Positions 15,835-25,082 of a stretch of DNA of 64,000 nt are shown piece after piece. Origin of the DNA: Scandinavium sp036409475 (lineage in GTDB: Bacteria; Pseudomonadota; Gammaproteobacteria; Enterobacterales; Enterobacteriaceae); assembly GCF_036409475.1 (NCBI RefSeq), contig NZ_JAYRCK010000022.1, positions 1 to 64,000 on the forward strand. The letters are read 5' to 3'. The position numbers and the translations under genes were made by a program. Every line of letters starts with the position of its first letter. The stretch's first letter is position 1. The notes under the pieces were generated by a model. It ran no database searches, was not told where the DNA came from, and saw only the letters and a list, made by a program, of their open reading frames with translations.

Positions 15835-15865
15835 TTGACCTTCCGGTAAGGGCAGGGTTTAAGCT
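15835..15865 (+). promoter_or_regulatory. CueR-type promoter of cueO (19-base spacer)
   Basis: TTGACC (15835-15840), a 19-base spacer and TAAGCT (15860-15865). The spacer carries the dyad CCTTCC...GCAGGG, matching the E. coli cueO promoter activated by the MerR-family copper sensor CueR, which untwists the over-long spacer. One dyad arm is imperfect. Confidence 0.7.
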
Positions 15866-15898
15866 CATTTAATCGCCAGTTGTCAAAAGGGAGTGAAG

Positions 15899-17464
15899 AT
15901 GCAACGTCGTGAATTTATCAAATTAGCCGCCGCCGTCGGGGTCGCCAGCGCTTTACCGTTATGGAGTCGTAGCGTTCTGGCCGCCGAACGTCCACCTTTA
16001 CCGATCCCCACTTTGCTCACCCCCGATGCCCACAATCGCATCACGCTAACGGTGCAAAGCGGAAAATCTCAATTCGGCACGAAAACTGCGACAACGTGGG
16101 GCTATAACGGCAACCTGCTGGGGCCTGCTTTGCAATTGCAACAGGGCAAGGCGGTGACGGTAGATATCCGCAACCAGCTTGCAGAAGAGACAACCGTTCA
16201 CTGGCATGGGCTTGAAATCCCTGGTGAGGTTGACGGCGGCCCGCAGGGCGTTATCAAGCCCGGCGCATCCAGAAGCGTGACGTTTACGCCGAGCCAGCAA
16301 GCCGCAACCTGCTGGTTCCATCCCCATCAGCATGGCAAAACCGGGCATCAGGTGGCGATGGGGCTTGCCGGGTTAGTGCTGATTGAAGATCCGCAAATTC
16401 ATAAACTGCTGTTGCCCAAGCAGTGGGGCATTGATGATGTGCCGGTGATTATTCAGGACAAACGCTTTACCGATGCGGGTGAAGTGGATTACCAGCTCGA
16501 TATCATGACCGCCGCTGTCGGCTGGTTCGGTGACACCTTGCTGACCAACGGTGCGATTTACCCCCAACACGCCGCGCCAAAAGGCTGGCTGCGCCTGCGT
16601 TTGCTTAATGGCTGTAACGCTCGCTCGCTGAATCTGGCGGCCAGTGATAATCGTCCGTTGTATGTGATTGCCAGTGACGGCGGCCTGCTCGTCGAACCGG
16701 TGAAACTGAACGAACTGCCGATGCTGATGGGCGAACGTTTTGAAGTGCTGGTGGACATCAGCGACGGGAAAGCTTTCGATTTGGTGACATTGCCAGTGAA
16801 TCAGATGGGTATGGCGGTTGCGCCGTTTGATAAGCCTCATCCGGTGATGCGCATTCAGCCAGTGCAAATTTCTGCTTCGGCGACGCTGCCGGATAGCCTC
16901 GCAACGCTGCCAGCCCTGACAACACTTGAAGGGCTCACGCAGCGCAAACTACTGCTGTCGATGGACCCGATGCTCGACATGATGGGCATGCAGGCGCTGA
17001 TGAAGAAGTATGGCGATCAGGCCATGGGCGGGATGGATGATGGGCAGATGATGGGCCATGGTGGAATGCAGAGGGATCACGGCAACATGGGCCATATGAA
17101 TCACGGTGGCAAAGGCTTTGATTTCCATAACGCCAACCGCATTAACGGCAAAGCCTTCGATATGGCGAACCCGATGTTTGCAGCCAGCCGCGGTCAGTTT
17201 GAGCGCTGGACGATATCCGGTGAGGGCGACATGATGCTGCACCCGTTCCACATCCACGGCACGCAGTTCCGAATTTTGTCCGAGAATGGCAAGCCGCCAG
17301 CAGCGCATCGCGCGGGCTGGAAAGATACGGTGAGAGTCGAAGGCGCGGTGAGCGAAGTGTTGGTGAAGTTTGACCATGAAGCATCGAAAGAACATATGTA
17401 TATGGCGCATTGCCATCTGTTAGAGCATGAAGATACGGGGATGATGCTTGGGTTTACGGTGTAA
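15899..17464 (+). CDS. cueO: Multicopper oxidase CueO
   Basis: Periplasmic cuprous oxidase/laccase protecting against copper. The 521 residues begin with a twin-arginine signal (MQRREFIKLAAAVGV, cleaved near VLAAE). Copper-binding motifs are HWHG (near 100), WFHPHQHG (near 140), HPFHIHG and HCHLLEHEDTGM at the C-terminus. A methionine/histidine-rich insert (about 360-400; MDPMLDMMGMQ, MMGHGGMQ), characteristic of CueO, binds extra Cu(I). The ATG at 15899 follows GGGAG; a GTG two codons upstream is less likely. Its promoter is CueR-like. It converges on gcd across a BIME. Confidence 0.97.
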   Translation: MQRREFIKLAAAVGVASALPLWSRSVLAAERPPLPIPTLLTPDAHNRITLTVQSGKSQFGTKTATTWGYNGNLLGPALQLQQGKAVTVDIRNQLAEETTVHWHGLEIPGEVDGGPQGVIKPGASRSVTFTPSQQAATCWFHPHQHGKTGHQVAMGLAGLVLIEDPQIHKLLLPKQWGIDDVPVIIQDKRFTDAGEVDYQLDIMTAAVGWFGDTLLTNGAIYPQHAAPKGWLRLRLLNGCNARSLNLAASDNRPLYVIASDGGLLVEPVKLNELPMLMGERFEVLVDISDGKAFDLVTLPVNQMGMAVAPFDKPHPVMRIQPVQISASATLPDSLATLPALTTLEGLTQRKLLLSMDPMLDMMGMQALMKKYGDQAMGGMDDGQMMGHGGMQRDHGNMGHMNHGGKGFDFHNANRINGKAFDMANPMFAASRGQFERWTISGEGDMMLHPFHIHGTQFRILSENGKPPAAHRAGWKDTVRVEGAVSEVLVKFDHEASKEHMYMAHCHLLEHEDTGMMLGFTV

Positions 17465-17470
17465 AAAAAA

Positions 17471-17567
17471 GCCGGGTGGCGGCTAGCACCTGACCCGGCC
17501 TACAGTTTTGAACATGCGCTCATGTTTGACTATGTTGTAGGCCCGGCCAGCGTAGCGCCGCCGGGCA
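17471..17567. repeat. BIME between convergent cueO and gcd
   Basis: REP units at 17471-17503 (GCCGGGTGGCGG...CCCGGCCTAC) and 17537-17567 (GTAGGCCCGG...GCCGGGC) flank a small AACATG-CGCT-CATGTT hairpin (17511-17526). It probably ends both transcripts. Confidence 0.8.
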
Positions 17568-17575
17568 ATTCCTTT

Positions 17576-19966
17576 TTATTTCGCTTCATCTGGCAAAGCG
17601 TAAGCCACAATATAGTCGCCCATCCTGGTACCAAACGAACCATGACCCCCCGCAGAAATGACTACGTACTGCTTGCCATTCACTTCATAGGTCATCGGCG
17701 TTGCCTGGCCACCGGCTGGCAGACGGCCTTCCCACAGTTTGTCACCGTTAGTCATATTGTAGGCGCGCAGATAGTTATCCGCAGTGGCCGCAACAAACAG
17801 CACGTTACCGGCGGTGGAAATCGGGCCACCCAGCATGGGCATCCCCAGATTGAACGGCAGTTTAAACGGCATTGGGAACGGCAGGCTGTCCTGCGGCGTA
17901 CCGATGCGTTTTTTCCACGCGATCTGGTTGGTTTTCAGATCCAGAGCAGAGATATAACCCCAGCCCGGCTGTTTACACGGCAGGCCAAACGGAGACAGGA
18001 ACGGGTTCAGCGTGACGCCAAACGGTACGCCGTACTGCGGCTGAATACCGGTTTCTGTTCCTGAACCTTTCGCATCTTTAGGCGGCTCGATTGGGTTGCC
18101 AGGGCCACGAGGCATCAAGCGTGAAACGAACGGCAGGGCAATCGGGTTAGCAATAGCAACCTGACGGTTCGGATCGACGGAAATACCGCCCCACTCAAAC
18201 ATCCCCAGGTTGCCCGGGAACACCAGCGTGCCTTGCTCTGACGGCGGAGTGAAGATGCCTTCATAGCGCAGCTGGTGGAACATCACGCGACAGACCAGCT
18301 GGTCGAACATCGTCGCGCCCCACATATCCGCTCCGCTCAGATCTTTCTTCGGACGGAAGCTCAGATCGGAGAACGGCTGCGTTGGGCTAAGGCGATCGCC
18401 TTTGGCTGGGCCTTGTGGCACGGGTTTTTCTGGGGCAGGCACCACCAGTTGACCATTACGACGGTCGAGCACAAAGATGTTACCGGTTTTCGCCGGAGCG
18501 TAAACGACTGGCACGGTTTTACCGTCAACGGTGATATCCGCCAGCGTCGGCTGAGACGGTTGGTCCATATCCCACAGATCGTGGTGAACGGTCTGGTAGC
18601 TCCACGCCAGTTTCCCGGTGGTGGCATTCAGCGCCACAATCGCGCTCGCATAGCGTTCCTGCTCTGGTGTGCGGTTACCGCCCCAGATGTCGGGAGTGGT
18701 CACACCCATTGGCAGATACACCAGATCCAGCTTCGCATCATACGCGGCAGGTGCCCACGAGTTCGGCGAGTTCAGGCTGAACTTGTGTTCGTCATTAGGG
18801 ATTTCATTGGGATCTTTCGCGCCTGGGTCAAACGCCCACAGCAGCTTACCGGTGTTAACGTCAAAACCACGAATCACGCCAGAGGCTTCACGGGTTGAGA
18901 AGTTATCGGTGACGGAACCCGCAATGACGATGGTTTTGTCGGTAACGATCGGCGGTGACGTCGGCTCATACATGCCTGGCGTGGTCACTGGCTGGTTAGT
19001 CTGCAGGTTCAGCACGCCTTTGTTGGCGAAGCTTTCACACAGCTTGCCGGTATCGGCATTCAGCGCAAACAGACGGCCATCGTTCACCGGCAGCAGGATG
19101 CGGCGCGGACAATCCGCCACCACGTCAGTGGGCGCGCTATCCGCTTTGGCTTCATGGTAAGAAACACCACGGCAGGTCACGTGCTGGAAGAAGGTGTTGG
19201 TGTTGAGCTGTGGATCAAAATGCCACTTCTCTTTCCCTGTTGCAGCATCAAGCGCGAACACGCGCTGGTGAGCGGAGCAGAGGTAAAGCATGTCGCCCAC
19301 TTTAATCGGCGTCACTTCATTGGTGATTTCACCCGGATCGTTCGGCTGCTTCAGGTCGCCGGTACGGAATACCCAGGCTTCTTTCAACTGGTGCACGTTA
19401 TCGGCGTTGATTTGCTTGAGCGGTGACCAGCGTTGACCTTCCTGGTTGCGGCCATAAGCTGGCCAGTCCTGATCGGCTACCTGAGAAATCGGCGCGGCAG
19501 GCGTCACATCAGTGCTCAGCGTGCCGTTGATTTCCTGTGGGTCGTGGAAGCCTGCCCAGGTGAGGATGCCGCCGGTAATCAGCAGAACCACCACCAGTGC
19601 CGCGACCGCGCCTGCAGAAGGCACAATCAGGCGACGCGAAACAAACGGCAGAATCAGCCAAATGCCGAAGAACACCAGAATGTCGCTGCGCGGTGTCAGC
19701 GCCCAGAAGTCGAAGCCGACTTCCCAGACACCCCAAATCATGGTCGTCAGCAGTACCAGCGCATAGAGCCAGAGTGCAGCACGCTTACCGCGCCAGAGCA
19801 TCGTGGTCACCGCCAGCATCACCAGCCCGGCGATAGGGTAGTACCAGGAGCCGCCCAGCGAGACGAGCCAGATTCCCCCGATCAGCAGATACAGCCCGCA
19901 GAAGGCTGCAAACAGCGCCGTCAGCTTCACCAGAAGCCCGGTCTGTTGTGGTTTTGTTTCCGCCAT
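17576..19966 (-). CDS. gcd: Quinoprotein (PQQ) glucose dehydrogenase
   Basis: Inner-membrane enzyme oxidising glucose to gluconolactone in the periplasm with PQQ, Mg2+ or Ca2+, and passing electrons to ubiquinone. Its 796 residues equal the E. coli length: five N-terminal membrane helices (about 1-145), then a periplasmic eight-bladed PQQ propeller (DQDWPAYGRNQEGQRWSPLK; WGGNRTPEQERY; ISAGGHGSFGTRMGDYIVA at the end). The ATG at 19966 has AGGTG eight bases upstream. Activity depends on PQQ; no pqq genes are in the window. A CRP-like site lies in the shared upstream region with hpt. Confidence 0.97.
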   Translation of the reverse strand: MAETKPQQTGLLVKLTALFAAFCGLYLLIGGIWLVSLGGSWYYPIAGLVMLAVTTMLWRGKRAALWLYALVLLTTMIWGVWEVGFDFWALTPRSDILVFFGIWLILPFVSRRLIVPSAGAVAALVVVLLITGGILTWAGFHDPQEINGTLSTDVTPAAPISQVADQDWPAYGRNQEGQRWSPLKQINADNVHQLKEAWVFRTGDLKQPNDPGEITNEVTPIKVGDMLYLCSAHQRVFALDAATGKEKWHFDPQLNTNTFFQHVTCRGVSYHEAKADSAPTDVVADCPRRILLPVNDGRLFALNADTGKLCESFANKGVLNLQTNQPVTTPGMYEPTSPPIVTDKTIVIAGSVTDNFSTREASGVIRGFDVNTGKLLWAFDPGAKDPNEIPNDEHKFSLNSPNSWAPAAYDAKLDLVYLPMGVTTPDIWGGNRTPEQERYASAIVALNATTGKLAWSYQTVHHDLWDMDQPSQPTLADITVDGKTVPVVYAPAKTGNIFVLDRRNGQLVVPAPEKPVPQGPAKGDRLSPTQPFSDLSFRPKKDLSGADMWGATMFDQLVCRVMFHQLRYEGIFTPPSEQGTLVFPGNLGMFEWGGISVDPNRQVAIANPIALPFVSRLMPRGPGNPIEPPKDAKGSGTETGIQPQYGVPFGVTLNPFLSPFGLPCKQPGWGYISALDLKTNQIAWKKRIGTPQDSLPFPMPFKLPFNLGMPMLGGPISTAGNVLFVAATADNYLRAYNMTNGDKLWEGRLPAGGQATPMTYEVNGKQYVVISAGGHGSFGTRMGDYIVAYALPDEAK

Positions 19967-20027
19967 AGAAAGCACACCTATTAAGTTGTTAATTTTTTAG
20001 TAGCAATTAAGTATAGGATTTAACAAA

Positions 20028-20043
20028 TGTGATCGGAATCGCA
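20028..20043. promoter_or_regulatory. CRP-like site between gcd and hpt
   Basis: TGTGA-TCGGAA-TCGCA matches the CRP consensus TGTGA-N6-TCACA at nine of ten key positions. It lies 62 bases upstream of gcd, which is reported as cAMP-CRP-regulated in E. coli. Confidence 0.55.
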
Positions 20044-20085
20044 AAATGAGCTTTATTATCTCATTCACCGAAGAAATCGATTTGC

Positions 20086-20094
20086 TGGTATACT
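20086..20094 (+). promoter_or_regulatory. Extended -10 promoter of hpt
   Basis: TGG-TATACT forms an extended -10 element with no good -35; it lies 80 bases before the hpt start. Confidence 0.5.
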
Positions 20095-20173
20095 GCATGG
20101 CTTGCCGATCAATGCCGTAGACCAGTGGCTACGGGGTTGAGAGATTTATCTCTGAAATCAGATGGTTAGTGAA

Positions 20174-20710
20174 ATGAAACAGACTGTTGAAGTGATGATC
20201 CCGGAAGCGGAGATCAAAGCGCGTATTGCCGAATTGGGCCGTGACATTACCGCACGTTATCAGGACAGCGGCAGCGAGATGGTGCTGGTTGGCCTGCTGC
20301 GTGGCTCATTTATGTTTATGGCAGACCTGTGCCGTGAAGTGCACGTCTCCCATGAAGTCGATTTTATGACGGCCTCCAGCTACGGCAGCGGTATGTCGAC
20401 CACCCGTGATGTGAAAATCCTCAAAGATCTCGATGAAGATATTCGCGGCAAAGATGTGTTGATCGTTGAAGACATCATCGATTCCGGTAACACGCTGTCA
20501 AAAGTGCGTGAAATCCTCAGCCTGCGCGAGCCGAAGTCTCTGGCGATTTGTACGCTGCTGGATAAGCCAAGCCGCCGTGAAGTCGACGTGCCGGTAGAAT
20601 TCGTCGGCTTCTCCATTCCTGATGAGTTTGTTGTCGGCTACGGGATTGATTACGCTCAGCGTTATCGCCATCTGCCTTACGTGGGCAAAGTGGTGCTGCT
20701 CGACGAATAA
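20174..20710 (+). CDS. hpt: Hypoxanthine phosphoribosyltransferase
   Basis: Purine salvage enzyme converting hypoxanthine (and guanine less well) plus PRPP to IMP in the cytoplasm. The 178 residues match E. coli Hpt in length. The PRPP-binding signature is VLIVEDIIDSGNTL (about 100-113); LLRGSFMFMADL and the flexible loop MTASSYGSGM are also in place. The ATG at 20174 is chosen because it yields the native N-terminus MKQTVEVMIPEAE; an ATG four codons upstream would add MVSE. A strong stem-loop terminator follows. Confidence 0.96.
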   Translation: MKQTVEVMIPEAEIKARIAELGRDITARYQDSGSEMVLVGLLRGSFMFMADLCREVHVSHEVDFMTASSYGSGMSTTRDVKILKDLDEDIRGKDVLIVEDIIDSGNTLSKVREILSLREPKSLAICTLLDKPSRREVDVPVEFVGFSIPDEFVVGYGIDYAQRYRHLPYVGKVVLLDE

Positions 20711-20722
20711 ACAAACATTTTC

Positions 20723-20751
20723 TGACGCTGACGCAGCGCCTGTCAGCGTCA
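20723..20751 (+). terminator. Stem-loop after hpt
   Basis: Perfect 10-bp inverted repeat TGACGCTGAC / GTCAGCGTCA with a 9-base loop, 12 bases after the hpt stop. No T-run follows directly. Confidence 0.65.
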
Positions 20752-20996
20752 ATCGTGATAACTGTCCTTCCTTGTTTCCCCCATTTATTTTCATTCCCTT
20801 CTTTTTATTTTTATGAGGCTTTCGTTTTGTTTTCAATATTCTTTTTTATTGAATGACGATCACACTCACAGAAACAAAACAAAACCATTTATCGTATTGT
20901 TGACCGTGCTAGGCTGTGATTCGAAAGATAGCGTAAGTTTATGGATTTCATTTCATTACTCTGGATTTAGCTGTACCAGTAAAGAAGGAGTTTAAA
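20752..20996 (+). promoter_or_regulatory. Upstream region of the GPH-GH116 pair
   Basis: A pyrimidine-rich tract (about 20760-20820) is followed by an AT-rich stretch. A possible promoter has TTGACC at 20899-20904 with a poor -10 (AAAGAT, 20923-20928), which suggests a need for an activator. A strong ribosome site AAGGAG precedes the ATG at 20997. I see no clear operator and no regulator gene. Confidence 0.35.
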
Positions 20997-22346
20997 ATGA
21001 GCAGCGGTTACAGTGTCAGTGCAATGGATAAAGTGTCTCGGCGAACGTTAGTGAGTTATACGTTGGGTGCCGCAGGTGACAACTTTATTTTTATCATGAT
21101 CGTCACATTTTTGATGATGTACTATACCGATTATGTTGGCCTGCCTGCCCAAACGGTGGGAACGCTATTTTTAGTTACTCGTATCTGGGATACCGCCTCG
21201 GATCTTATCTGGGGAGTATTGATTGATAATACGCATACCCGGTATGGGAAATTTAAACCTTATCTGGTACTGGGCGCGACGGTAGGGAGCATTGCTCTGT
21301 TTGCAACTTTCTCTGTGCCGGATATTTCCCTACAAGGAAAAGTTATTTATGCCTATATCACATACTTTTTGTTAAGTACGGCATTTACTTGTTTTGATGT
21401 CCCTCTTTTCGCATTAGCGACAGTGGTGACTAAAGATCCGCAGCAGCGTAACCGTCTTGTTTTTACAACGCGCTCCGGGGCGATGGTTGGCCAATGGATT
21501 GCCAGTCTGATAACGATCCCTTTACTGTTGATCTTCAAAGATAACTGGTCGATGGTGGCAGGTTGCTATGCCCTTTTCTTTTTTGCTACGGCAATGCTTA
21601 CTGTTGCGAATGTGAAAGAAAACTATATTACTGGAAATAAAGAACGCCACTCCGCCTCACTTTATCTCTGGCTGATAAAACATAATCGTCCTCTGGTTAT
21701 CCTGATGGGGTTCTGGATTTGTTTTAATTTCGTCATTTCAGCCCGCGTGGGATTCGGTCTCTATTATTTTAAATACCTCTTTCACAGTGAAGCCGCGATG
21801 GCGACATTCCTTGGTGCATCAACTTTTGTCACAGTTATTGGGGCTGTTTTTGCCACGGTATTTGTTCGACGATTAGGCAAGAAAAAGCTGTGCATGGGGT
21901 CTGCCATTCTTTTAGGTTCTGCTTGTTGTCTGCTGTGGTTTGTGACCTTATTACCCGTATCATGGGCGATTATTTTGCACTGTATCCCGAATTTCTTTCT
22001 GGGCATTCTGGGAGTCACGCTGGGTGGAATGTTGCCGGATACCATTGAATATAACGAATGGAAAAATGGCAAGCGTGCAGAAGGCATGATCTTCTCATTG
22101 AATATGTTCCAGCTTAAATTTTCAGGTGCTGTAGGTGGGGCATTGACCGGCTTCATTCTGGCATGGGTTGGTTATATACCTAATGTAGAACAGACCACAA
22201 CTGCGGCAAACGGTATTAATATAGCCTTTACCTTACTGCCTGGTGCCTTGTTTATCTCCATGAGTTTTCTCCTGATTCGCTACGAATTAATAGAAAGCCA
22301 TTGCGAAGAGATTGTTATGGCGTTGAGAGAACGCACCACGGAATAA
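20997..22346 (+). CDS. GPH-family (MelB/YicJ-like) glycoside:cation symporter
   Basis: A 449-residue inner-membrane carrier with about twelve helices. Family features are the N-terminal YTLGAAGDNFIFIMIVTFLM, the loop DTASDLIWGVLIDNTHTRYGKFKPYL (the GPH D-x-x-x-D-x-x-x-G-x-x-x-D signature with the RYGKFKPY end) and the later GMLPDTIEYNEWKNGKRAEG. Such carriers import glycosides with Na+ or H+. It lies 14 bases upstream of the GH116 gene, so it probably brings in that enzyme's substrate. The pair sits between hpt and can, which are neighbours in E. coli K-12, so it is an accessory insertion. The actual sugar is unknown; xylosides or glucosides are possible. Confidence 0.85.
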   Translation: MSSGYSVSAMDKVSRRTLVSYTLGAAGDNFIFIMIVTFLMMYYTDYVGLPAQTVGTLFLVTRIWDTASDLIWGVLIDNTHTRYGKFKPYLVLGATVGSIALFATFSVPDISLQGKVIYAYITYFLLSTAFTCFDVPLFALATVVTKDPQQRNRLVFTTRSGAMVGQWIASLITIPLLLIFKDNWSMVAGCYALFFFATAMLTVANVKENYITGNKERHSASLYLWLIKHNRPLVILMGFWICFNFVISARVGFGLYYFKYLFHSEAAMATFLGASTFVTVIGAVFATVFVRRLGKKKLCMGSAILLGSACCLLWFVTLLPVSWAIILHCIPNFFLGILGVTLGGMLPDTIEYNEWKNGKRAEGMIFSLNMFQLKFSGAVGGALTGFILAWVGYIPNVEQTTTAANGINIAFTLLPGALFISMSFLLIRYELIESHCEEIVMALRERTTE

Positions 22347-22360
22347 GGTGAGGAGTAAAA

Positions 22361-25003
22361 ATGAAAGTTTATACCGCTTCGCATACTCGTGAAATTGCTT
22401 TGCCCATGGGGGGGATTGGCGCTGGTTGTATCAGCCTTGCGGGGAATGGCCGACTTGTTGACTGGGAAATTTTTAACCATCCAGATAAAGGGCGTAATAA
22501 CGGCTATAGCCATATTGCTGTTAAAGCCAGTAAACAGGGGGAATGTGTAGATGCCAGAGTTCTTCATGGTCCTATTCAGGAGCGACTGACGGGCAATTAC
22601 CATTTGAGCAAACGGTTAAAGAAAATGCATGCCGGATTTGGTTTTGGCCCTGATAGTGAAACGCTCGCGGGTATGCCGCATTTTAAAGAAAACACCTTTT
22701 GCGGTAATTATCCTTTCGGCAAGGTTCAGTTTTTTGATGCGCGATTTCCCGGCAACGTCAGCCTGGTGGGTTTTAACCCCTTTATTCCTGGTGATGATAA
22801 AAATTCCAGCATTCCGGCAGCTTTTTTTGATATCGAAATTGAAAACACCACTGCAGACACGCTGGATTACAGCATTGCCCTTTCGGTGAATAATCCGCTG
22901 GCGCAAGGCAATACGCGCAACAGTCATCATCATGAAGACGGCGTGCATCGGATGGACTTCAGCCAGAATGTCTATCCAGACAGCGATCCGCGATTCGGAG
23001 AGATGTGTATTGGCACTGATGCGGAGGACGTAAGCTGGCAGCAGTGTTGGTACAGGGGGACCTGGTTTGACAGCTTGTCAATATTCTGGCGTGAATTTCT
23101 CCAGCAGGAAAGGTTCTGCGACAGGCAGTATGACGAGCCTTCTGCGCTCCATCATGATACCAGCACGTTGGCAGCCCATATTACGCTGGCACCGGGTGAA
23201 CGCAAAAATGTGCGTTTTGTTATCGGCTGGTATTTCCCACGAAATTATAACTTCTGGCAACGCTGGTATGACAAACAGACTGAAGAAGTTCTTCGTTATG
23301 AGGATTACCGCGGTGAAGAAACCTGGCGGAATTACTATGCCACTCAGTTTACGGGAGCAGGGCAGGTGGTTGGCTATGCGTTTCAGCACTGGAAGGAACT
23401 GGTGAAATGGAGTGAGAGATTTGCCCGGCAACTTGAGCATTCCACGTTGCCTGAAGTGGTGAAAGAAGCTATCAGCGCCAACCTTTCTACGCTGAAAACA
23501 CCTACCTGCCTGCGGCTGGAGGAAGGGGAGTTCTATGGTTTCGAGGGAGGACTGGACAACATAGGCAGCTGTGAGGGGTCCTGTCTTCATGTCTGGAATT
23601 ATGCTTACGCGCTACCGTATCTGTTTCCACAGCTTGAACGCAGTATGCGTGACCTTAATCAGCGCTATAACCTGCGCCCTGACGGCAGCCTGGCCTTCAG
23701 GTTGATGCTGCCGTTAGGCCAGTCAGTATTTGACTTCCGCGCCTGTGTTGACGGTCAGTATGGCGAGGTGATCAAGATTTATCGCGACTGGAAAATCAGC
23801 GGCGATAATGCGTGGCTACGAGAAAAATGGCCAGCGGTAAAAGCGATGATTGCCTTTGCCTGGGATCCTGAAAACCCGGACAAATGGGATCTCAATCGCA
23901 TAGGGGTGATTTCCGGGCGTCAGCATCACACCCTGGATATGGAGTTGTTTGGGGCAAACAGCTGGCTTACTGGCTATTGGCTTGCGGCACTGAAATGCGG
24001 GGCTGAAATGGCTGTATTGATGGGGGAGCCTGAGACCCAACAGCAGTGGAACACTCTCTTTATACAAGGTAAACGCTACTGCGATAGTGCGTTATTTAAC
24101 GGGGAATACTATTGCCAGACGGATAACCTCCGGCAGCGTGACGTGTTGGATCCTTACTTTATCGAGACAGAAAAAACGTGGAATCTGGATGAAGGAACGC
24201 TGTATGACTTTTACTGGAATGAGGAAAAACAAGAGATTAACTATCAGATAGGCAATGGATGCGCGATCGATCAGGTTATTGCGCAGTGGCATGCCAACCT
24301 GTGCGGTCTTGGAGAGATTTTTGATAAGCAACAAGTGAAAAGTGCCCTGGAAGCCATCTGGCGCTATAACTTCCAGTCTGCGGATGAACGCTGGAACCCT
24401 TGTCGGTTATTTGCGGTGAATGAGGAAAAGGGTGTCGTGATTTGCGAGTGGCCAAAAGGTGATAAGCCGTGGCTCGGCATCCCTTACGCAGAAGAAAATA
24501 TGTGCGGTTTTGAATATCAGGTCGCAGCGCACATGATTCAGGAAGGGATGATCGCGCAGGGGGTTGAGATCGTCCGCGCGATACGAGACAGATATGATGG
24601 GGCGAAACGAAATCCATGGAACGAAATGGAATGCGGCAGCCATTATGCGCGTTCTATGGCCAGCTATTCGCTACTGCATGCTTTCAGCGGTTTCACCTGC
24701 GATCTGCCGCGAGGGCAACTGGCATTTCGTCCTGTCACCCGTGATGGAGAGCAGCGTTACTTCTGGGCTGTCGATGGCGCATGGGGAAGCATTTCGTGGG
24801 ATGAGCAGGGGGCGAGCCTGCAGGTTGAGTACGGAAAACTTTCGCTGCAAACGCTGATACTGGAGTGCTGGTCGGACTTACGCCTCTGTGAAGTCAGATT
24901 GAATGACACGCCTGTTACTGCACAGCAGCAGGAAATGACCTGGTACATGCGTCAGCGGTTAACAGCAGAAGATACGCTGACATTACATCCCCTGGCGAAA
25001 TAA
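22361..25003 (+). CDS. GH116/DUF608 family glycoside hydrolase (GBA2-like)
   Basis: An 880-residue enzyme with no signal peptide, so cytoplasmic. The N-terminal half is the GBA2_N-like beta domain (ALPMGGIGAGCISLAGNGRL, residues ~12-31; DWEIFNHPDKG). The C-terminal half is the DUF608 (alpha/alpha)6 barrel with SCEGSCLHVWNYAYALPYLF (near 400) and GRQHHTLDMELFGANSWLTG (near 520), whose Asp is a candidate acid/base by analogy with the T-Y-D motif of GH116. I do not assign the nucleophile. Known family members are beta-glucosidases, beta-xylosidases and N-acetylglucosaminidases. With the GPH carrier next to it, uptake then intracellular hydrolysis of a beta-glycoside is the simplest reading. Confidence 0.82.
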   Translation: MKVYTASHTREIALPMGGIGAGCISLAGNGRLVDWEIFNHPDKGRNNGYSHIAVKASKQGECVDARVLHGPIQERLTGNYHLSKRLKKMHAGFGFGPDSETLAGMPHFKENTFCGNYPFGKVQFFDARFPGNVSLVGFNPFIPGDDKNSSIPAAFFDIEIENTTADTLDYSIALSVNNPLAQGNTRNSHHHEDGVHRMDFSQNVYPDSDPRFGEMCIGTDAEDVSWQQCWYRGTWFDSLSIFWREFLQQERFCDRQYDEPSALHHDTSTLAAHITLAPGERKNVRFVIGWYFPRNYNFWQRWYDKQTEEVLRYEDYRGEETWRNYYATQFTGAGQVVGYAFQHWKELVKWSERFARQLEHSTLPEVVKEAISANLSTLKTPTCLRLEEGEFYGFEGGLDNIGSCEGSCLHVWNYAYALPYLFPQLERSMRDLNQRYNLRPDGSLAFRLMLPLGQSVFDFRACVDGQYGEVIKIYRDWKISGDNAWLREKWPAVKAMIAFAWDPENPDKWDLNRIGVISGRQHHTLDMELFGANSWLTGYWLAALKCGAEMAVLMGEPETQQQWNTLFIQGKRYCDSALFNGEYYCQTDNLRQRDVLDPYFIETEKTWNLDEGTLYDFYWNEEKQEINYQIGNGCAIDQVIAQWHANLCGLGEIFDKQQVKSALEAIWRYNFQSADERWNPCRLFAVNEEKGVVICEWPKGDKPWLGIPYAEENMCGFEYQVAAHMIQEGMIAQGVEIVRAIRDRYDGAKRNPWNEMECGSHYARSMASYSLLHAFSGFTCDLPRGQLAFRPVTRDGEQRYFWAVDGAWGSISWDEQGASLQVEYGKLSLQTLILECWSDLRLCEVRLNDTPVTAQQQEMTWYMRQRLTAEDTLTLHPLAK

Positions 25004-25007
25004 GAGG

Positions 25008-25046
25008 AAAGCCGGTCAGTTAAACTGATTGGTACCCGGCTTTTTT
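25008..25046 (+). terminator. Terminator of the GPH-GH116 operon
   Basis: AAAGCCGG ... CCGGCTTT stem enclosing an inner TCAGTT-AAACTGA palindrome, followed by a T-run. Confidence 0.85.
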
Positions 25047-25050
25047 GATA

Positions 25051-25080
25051 AAATCCCGAAACGCTAAGCGTCCGGGATTT
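25051..25080 (-). terminator. Terminator of can
   Basis: AAATCCCG / CGGGATTT inverted repeat with inner ACGCT-AAGCGT, T-rich on both flanks, so usable on both strands. Confidence 0.8.
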
Positions 25081-25082
25081 TT

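Noticed and set aside
18275..18898. 207-codon plus-strand frame opposite gcd
   Set aside because: Mirror of the PQQ-propeller coding sequence, Trp/His/Arg-rich; not a gene.
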